From Proteobacteria bacterium UBA7447 (lineage in GTDB: Bacteria > Pseudomonadota > Gammaproteobacteria > Arenicellales > UBA868): a DNA stretch of 6,703 nucleotides. A program made the translations under genes and the position numbers. Below the pieces are notes generated by a model, which saw nothing but the letters and a program-made list of their open reading frames with translations, was not told the DNA's origin and did no database searches. Positions within the stretch are counted from its first letter, which is position 1; each line of letters starts with the position of its first letter. Where the stretch lies: NCBI GenBank assembly GCA_002477475.1, contig DLPX01000003.1, positions 4,650 to 11,352 of the forward strand, read 5' to 3'. Positions 5,416-6,703 of the stretch are shown here, one piece after another.

Positions 5416-6680
5416 TGGGGTAACGCCTCACATGAGACACTGCCACGCCACTGGGGCCGTGCAAGCACCATCTGAACATCAGACAGGTAACGCTCAGAAA
5501 ATCCGGCCTCACAATAGGAAAAGTAGTACTGCCATAACCGGACAAATTGCTCAGGGTATCCCAAAGCCAAAATGGCACCGCGCTGGGCATTAAAGCGATC
5601 GTGCCATAGCCGAAGCGTTCTGGCGTAATGGGGCCCGATGTCCTCAAGGTGAACGAGTTTGCAGTCAGTGCGGCTTGAATAGGCCCGGCTCATTGCCCCC
5701 AACGACGGCACGCAACTGCCGGGAAAGATGTAGCGCTGAATAAAATCACATCCCTTCAGATATTGCTCGTAGCGTTGATCAGGCATAGTGATCGCCTGTA
5801 TCAGGGCGACCCCATCGGGTCGCAGCAAGGACATGATCGTGGCGAAATAATTGCCCAGAAACTCGTTACCGACGGCCTCAATCATCTCAATGGACACCAC
5901 CCGGTCGTAAGCGCCCTGATGATTCCGATAGTCGCTCAAAAGGATCTCAACCTTGTCACTCAATCCTGCCTTTGCGACGGCGGTCCGCGCAAAATCATAT
6001 TGCTCCTTCGAGATGGTGATGCCGGTAACCCGGCATCCATACTCACGTGCCGCATGTATGGCGAACCCACCCCAGCCACAACCGACGTCCAGCACATGTG
6101 CCTCTTCCGACAGGCTCAATTTGGCGCAGATCCGCTCCAGTTTGTTTCGGGCCGCCTGCTCCAGAGATTCGCCGGCGTGATAAAAGACAGCGCTTGAGTA
6201 ATTCATCGCCGGGTCGAGAAACAGCTCAAAGAGCTCGTTTCCAAGATCATAGTGTTCAGCAATATTCCGCCGACTGCCGTCCAGCGAGTTACGGCGTCGA
6301 CGGTGGAAAATGGACGCGCCGCGTGCGGCGAGCCGCGCCCAGCCCTGATCAAACCCATCGGTCAGATCGGGATTACGGGCAAATAGCGCAATCAAGCCGG
6401 TGAGGTCTTCGCTGCCCCAATCGCCCACCATCCAGCCTTGAGCAGCCCCAAGGCTCCCGCGGAGAGCAAGGTCAGTATAAAAGTCGGGACTGCGCACCGT
6501 CAGTTGAGCCCGCGCACCCTCGCCACTGCCCAGGGTCAGCGTTTGCTGACCATCCTTTATGACGAGCGTCCCCCTCAGATCAGCCAGGCGCTTGATCAGT
6601 ACCGCGCGACATTTCTTTTCAAACCAGCTTGGCTGTAACCCCTGGCCGGATACCGGGGCCACCGCTGCGTTTTCGTCCAA
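5409..6680 (-). CDS. Cyclopropane-fatty-acid-synthase-family fatty acyl methyltransferase (UfaM/Cfa-like)
   Basis: A 423-residue member of the CFA synthase family, which transfers a methyl group from S-adenosylmethionine to the double bond of phospholipid acyl chains at the inner membrane. An N-terminal lipid-binding region (about 1-130) precedes the methyltransferase domain, with HYDLGNELF at 143-151, SAM motif I VLDVGCGWGGF at 196-206, MIEAVG at 266-271 and a C-terminal YARTLRLWHDRF segment at 352-363. Against E. coli Cfa as I recall it, Glu239 (here E268), Tyr317 (Y352) and Cys354 (C390) are kept, but Cys139 is Ser163 (MNYSSAVF) and His266 is Gln295 (LIQAIT). Those residues hold the bicarbonate used for ring closure, so the product may be a methylated alkene rather than a cyclopropane; this is inference. 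The start is TTG at 6680, chosen for an AGGAG seven bases upstream (6688-6692) and for family length. The frame stays open to the window edge, so an upstream start is possible. The gene overlaps the DUF2878 gene by 7 nt. Confidence 0.9.
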   Translation of the reverse strand: MDENAAVAPVSGQGLQPSWFEKKCRAVLIKRLADLRGTLVIKDGQQTLTLGSGEGARAQLTVRSPDFYTDLALRGSLGAAQGWMVGDWGSEDLTGLIALFARNPDLTDGFDQGWARLAARGASIFHRRRRNSLDGSRRNIAEHYDLGNELFELFLDPAMNYSSAVFYHAGESLEQAARNKLERICAKLSLSEEAHVLDVGCGWGGFAIHAAREYGCRVTGITISKEQYDFARTAVAKAGLSDKVEILLSDYRNHQGAYDRVVSIEMIEAVGNEFLGNYFATIMSLLRPDGVALIQAITMPDQRYEQYLKGCDFIQRYIFPGSCVPSLGAMSRAYSSRTDCKLVHLEDIGPHYARTLRLWHDRFNAQRGAILALGYPEQFVRLWQYYFSYCEAGFSERYLSDVQMVLARPQWRGSVSCEALPQW

Positions 6681-6703
6681 TCCTCTTCTCCTCTCCCGTC
6701 GTT

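Noticed and set aside
1..6703. Mobile elements, tRNA/rRNA genes, CRISPR arrays
   Set aside because: No transposase or integrase frames, no long terminal repeats, no regularly spaced repeats and no cloverleaf-like segments were found by reading both strands.

Overview
The window carries eight genes, all on the minus strand and mostly tightly packed. Gene order, protein style (DsbC closely resembling the E. coli form, a Blc-type lipocalin, a DUF2878 protein) and the moderately high G+C suggest a gammaproteobacterium, perhaps a marine or photic-zone one. This is inferred from protein character only; there is no rRNA or other taxonomic marker in the window.

Read in the direction of transcription (high to low coordinates), the first block is a membrane-lipid and light/oxidative-stress module. 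It consists of a cyclopropane-fatty-acid-synthase-like methyltransferase (TTG start, 6680-5409), a DUF2878 multi-pass membrane protein (5415-4840), a second, shorter CFA/coclaurine-N-methyltransferase-like enzyme (4843-3803), an outer-membrane-type lipocalin (GTG start, 3793-3239) and a cryptochrome/photolyase-family protein (3178-1655). The first three overlap by 7 and 4 nt, the lipocalin follows after 9 nt and the photolyase after 60 nt, so they look like one operon whose promoter lies beyond the right edge. Comparable gene sets in other proteobacteria are under RpoE-ChrR (singlet oxygen) or LitR-type (light) control and make modified, e.g. methylated or furan, fatty acids. Neither regulator is in this window.

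The second block starts after a 107-bp gap holding three copies of the octamer AACGTGAT. It has a 41-residue single-pass membrane protein with a good ribosome binding site (1547-1422), then after 92 bp a periplasmic disulfide isomerase of the DsbC family (1329-604) and, 9 bp on, an exported TlpA-like thioredoxin (594-46). The last two probably form a periplasmic thiol redox pair.

Most notable points: (1) both CFA-family enzymes have Ser where E. coli Cfa has the bicarbonate-binding Cys139, and the larger one also has Gln in place of His266, which argues for methyl transfer rather than cyclopropanation; (2) the photolyase-family protein appears to lack the Fe-S cysteine pattern of the characterised PhrB/CryB proteins; (3) the triple octamer upstream of the small membrane protein, one copy of which fills its SD-to-start spacer.
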